A DNA stretch of 7,083 bases from Thermoplasmata archaeon. GTDB taxonomy: Archaea; Thermoplasmatota; Thermoplasmata; Thermoplasmatales; Thermoplasmataceae. The stretch is taken from positions 1-7,083 of the forward strand of contig JAJYDZ010000083.1 of NCBI GenBank assembly GCA_021790415.1. The letters run 5' to 3'. The translations under genes were made by a program, and so were the position numbers. Under the pieces are notes generated by a model. That model ran no database searches and had not been told where the DNA came from. It worked only from the letters and a program-made list of their open reading frames with translations. Below, piece after piece: positions 6,548-7,083 of this stretch (the first letter of the stretch is position 1; each line of letters opens with the position of its first letter).

Positions 6548-6919
6548 ATGACCGTTCTTAAAAGGGAAATCCTTCTAAGGGCTCTTGAGAATACCTATGG
6601 TAAAAAAGGCATGGCCAAGGAGGATGTTTCTGAGCTCTGCAATTTTCTTCTATCTTTTTTTGGGTATGAGGATTATGTTCTTGATAATGTCCTTTCTCCG
6701 CCTGAAAGGGATATTTTCTACAACCTCGAAGAATATGGGTTTCTCATGACCAGCAGGGAAGAAGTTACCATAAGCAAGGGGAAAACATGGAGAATTAACC
6801 AGTGGGCATACATAAGAAACAATATATTGAAGATGTCCAACGAGATCAAAGTTGAGGAACAGCCATACAGCATATATGACGAAGTTTTTAAGGACCTCGA
6901 AGCTTTAAACAACGATTAA
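6548..6919 (+). CDS. Small hypothetical protein, resembles archaeal DUF6015
   Basis: 123 residues, soluble, with no signal peptide or membrane segment. The N-terminal half is helical (residues 1-40, including KEDVSELCNFLLSFFGYED). A conserved-looking core follows: DNVLSPPERDIFYNLEEYG (46-64), then a strand-rich segment with FLMTSREEVTISKGKTWRI and NQWAYI (65-89). The C-terminus is acidic. From memory the core resembles DUF6015, a family found mainly in Thermoplasmata; I could not confirm that here. The helix-helix-strand-hairpin order could be a winged-helix fold, which would suggest a DNA-binding or protein-interaction role, but no function is known to me. A longer form from GTG 6539 is open but precedes the predicted transcript start. 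The gene has its own BRE/TATA and a T7 terminator, so it is a single-gene unit. Confidence 0.8.
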   Translation: MTVLKREILLRALENTYGKKGMAKEDVSELCNFLLSFFGYEDYVLDNVLSPPERDIFYNLEEYGFLMTSREEVTISKGKTWRINQWAYIRNNILKMSNEIKVEEQPYSIYDEVFKDLEALNND

Positions 6920-6931
6920 TAACAATTCTAA

Positions 6932-6938
6932 TTTTTTT
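6932..6938 (+). terminator. T7 terminator of the small hypothetical gene
   Basis: Seven T start 12 bases after the TAA stop (6917-6919), a typical archaeal intrinsic terminator position. No stable hairpin precedes it. Confidence 0.6.
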
Positions 6939-6965
6939 AGTGAAAGGAATTTTTGTAAGAAGTTT

Positions 6966-6981
6966 CCTCGCAAATTTGAGG
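6966..6981. repeat. Short hairpin CCTC-8-GAGG
   Basis: CCTC (6966-6969) can pair with GAGG (6978-6981) around an 8-base loop that includes AAATTT. The alternative inner pairing CAAATTTG (6971-6978) is itself an 8-base palindrome. It lies between a terminator and the next promoter. Function unknown. Confidence 0.35.
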
Positions 6982-6992
6982 AGCAATGTAAC

Positions 6993-7006
6993 ATTCTATA
7001 TAGAAT
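6993..7006 (+). promoter_or_regulatory. 14-base palindrome containing a TATA box
   Basis: ATTCTATATAGAAT is a perfect palindrome with TATATA at its centre. The predicted start is about 7026 on the plus strand, which suits a gene beginning near 7026-7045. A regulator bound to a palindrome over the TATA box would block TBP, so it could also be an operator. Confidence 0.45.
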
Positions 7007-7041
7007 AACTAGATACTGCAGAAAGGTGGTTTCCTGGAACA

Positions 7042-7083
7042 ACGATTGAGGTTTCGGGCCTCGATTTCAGGTATGAAAACGGA
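7042..7083 (+). CDS. Probable N-terminus of an ABC transporter ATPase (cut off by window edge; no canonical start)
   Basis: The frame starting ACG ATT GAG reads (T)IEVSGLDFRYENG. This is the usual opening of an ABC ATPase: first beta strand, then the A-loop region with an aromatic (Tyr in FRYENG) that stacks on ATP adenine just before the Walker A segment, which would lie outside the window. The frame is open from a TAA at 7006-7008 but contains no ATG, GTG or TTG. ACG at 7042 or ATT at 7045 would have to initiate, or the first codon has been changed by mutation or a sequencing error. AAAGGTGG at 7023-7029 resembles a Shine-Dalgarno but lies about 12 bases before ACG. Minus-strand frames here are also open to the edge, so the call rests on 13 residues and promoter position only. 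Confidence 0.35.

Noticed and set aside
6457..6561. Plus-strand 34-codon frame overlapping the start of the small hypothetical gene
   Set aside because: It contains the BRE/TATA of the downstream gene, lacks a ribosome binding site and has no well-placed TATA of its own.
6908..7047. Direct repeat AACAACGATT (6908-6917 and 7038-7047) as an insertion or attachment scar
   Set aside because: Only ten bases, one copy inside a coding end, with no integrase, transposase or tRNA nearby; chance is the simpler explanation.
6996..7083. Minus-strand frame at the right edge ending in TAG at 6998-6996
   Set aside because: Open to the edge but with no recognisable motif and no T-tract after the stop on that strand; the plus-strand ABC-like reading with an upstream TATA fits better. 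Not fully excluded.

Overview
The window reads as chromosomal DNA of an acidophilic euryarchaeon of the Thermoplasmatales (Cuniculiplasma/Ferroplasma-like). The grounds are low GC, arginine codons dominated by AGA/AGG, an archaeal Holliday junction resolvase, a small protein resembling a Thermoplasmata-type family (DUF6015, from memory), and archaeal BRE/TATA elements sitting about 26 bases before start codons, which implies leaderless or nearly leaderless mRNAs. Assignment to a genus is not possible from the sequence alone.

Layout. Positions 1-797 (minus strand, running off the left edge) encode a ferritin-like/VIT1-CCC1 fusion, a probable iron or manganese transporter. A 186-base divergent promoter region follows. 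Positions 984-2354 (plus) encode a class III PLP aminotransferase of the GABA/ornithine type, which could instead be an archaeal amino-acid racemase. Its stop overlaps the stop of the convergent minus-strand hjc gene (2349-2870); both TAG codons lie in the palindrome CTATAG. A 100-base divergent region separates hjc from a 12-helix major facilitator transporter (2971-4197). After 46 bases comes an AMP-forming acyl-CoA synthetase (best start 4244, end 6133) with its own TATA box. A 414-base gap (6134-6547) holds inverted repeats and a T-tract but no convincing gene. A small hypothetical gene (6548-6919) ends in a T7 terminator. The last 160 bases hold a hairpin, a 14-base perfect palindrome containing a TATA box, and what looks like the first codons of an ABC transporter ATPase with no normal start codon.

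How the genes relate. Most genes seem to have individual promoters, so this is a set of single-gene units and not one operon. The aminotransferase/racemase, transporter and acyl-CoA synthetase could all serve amino-acid or organic-acid use, but that link is inference from adjacency. The acyl-CoA synthetase has Gly where acetyl-CoA synthetases have the pocket-closing Trp, so acetate is probably not its only or main substrate. I found no CRISPR array, transposon, tRNA, rRNA or clear defence or biosynthetic cluster. The window looks mainly ordinary, with several points worth checking.
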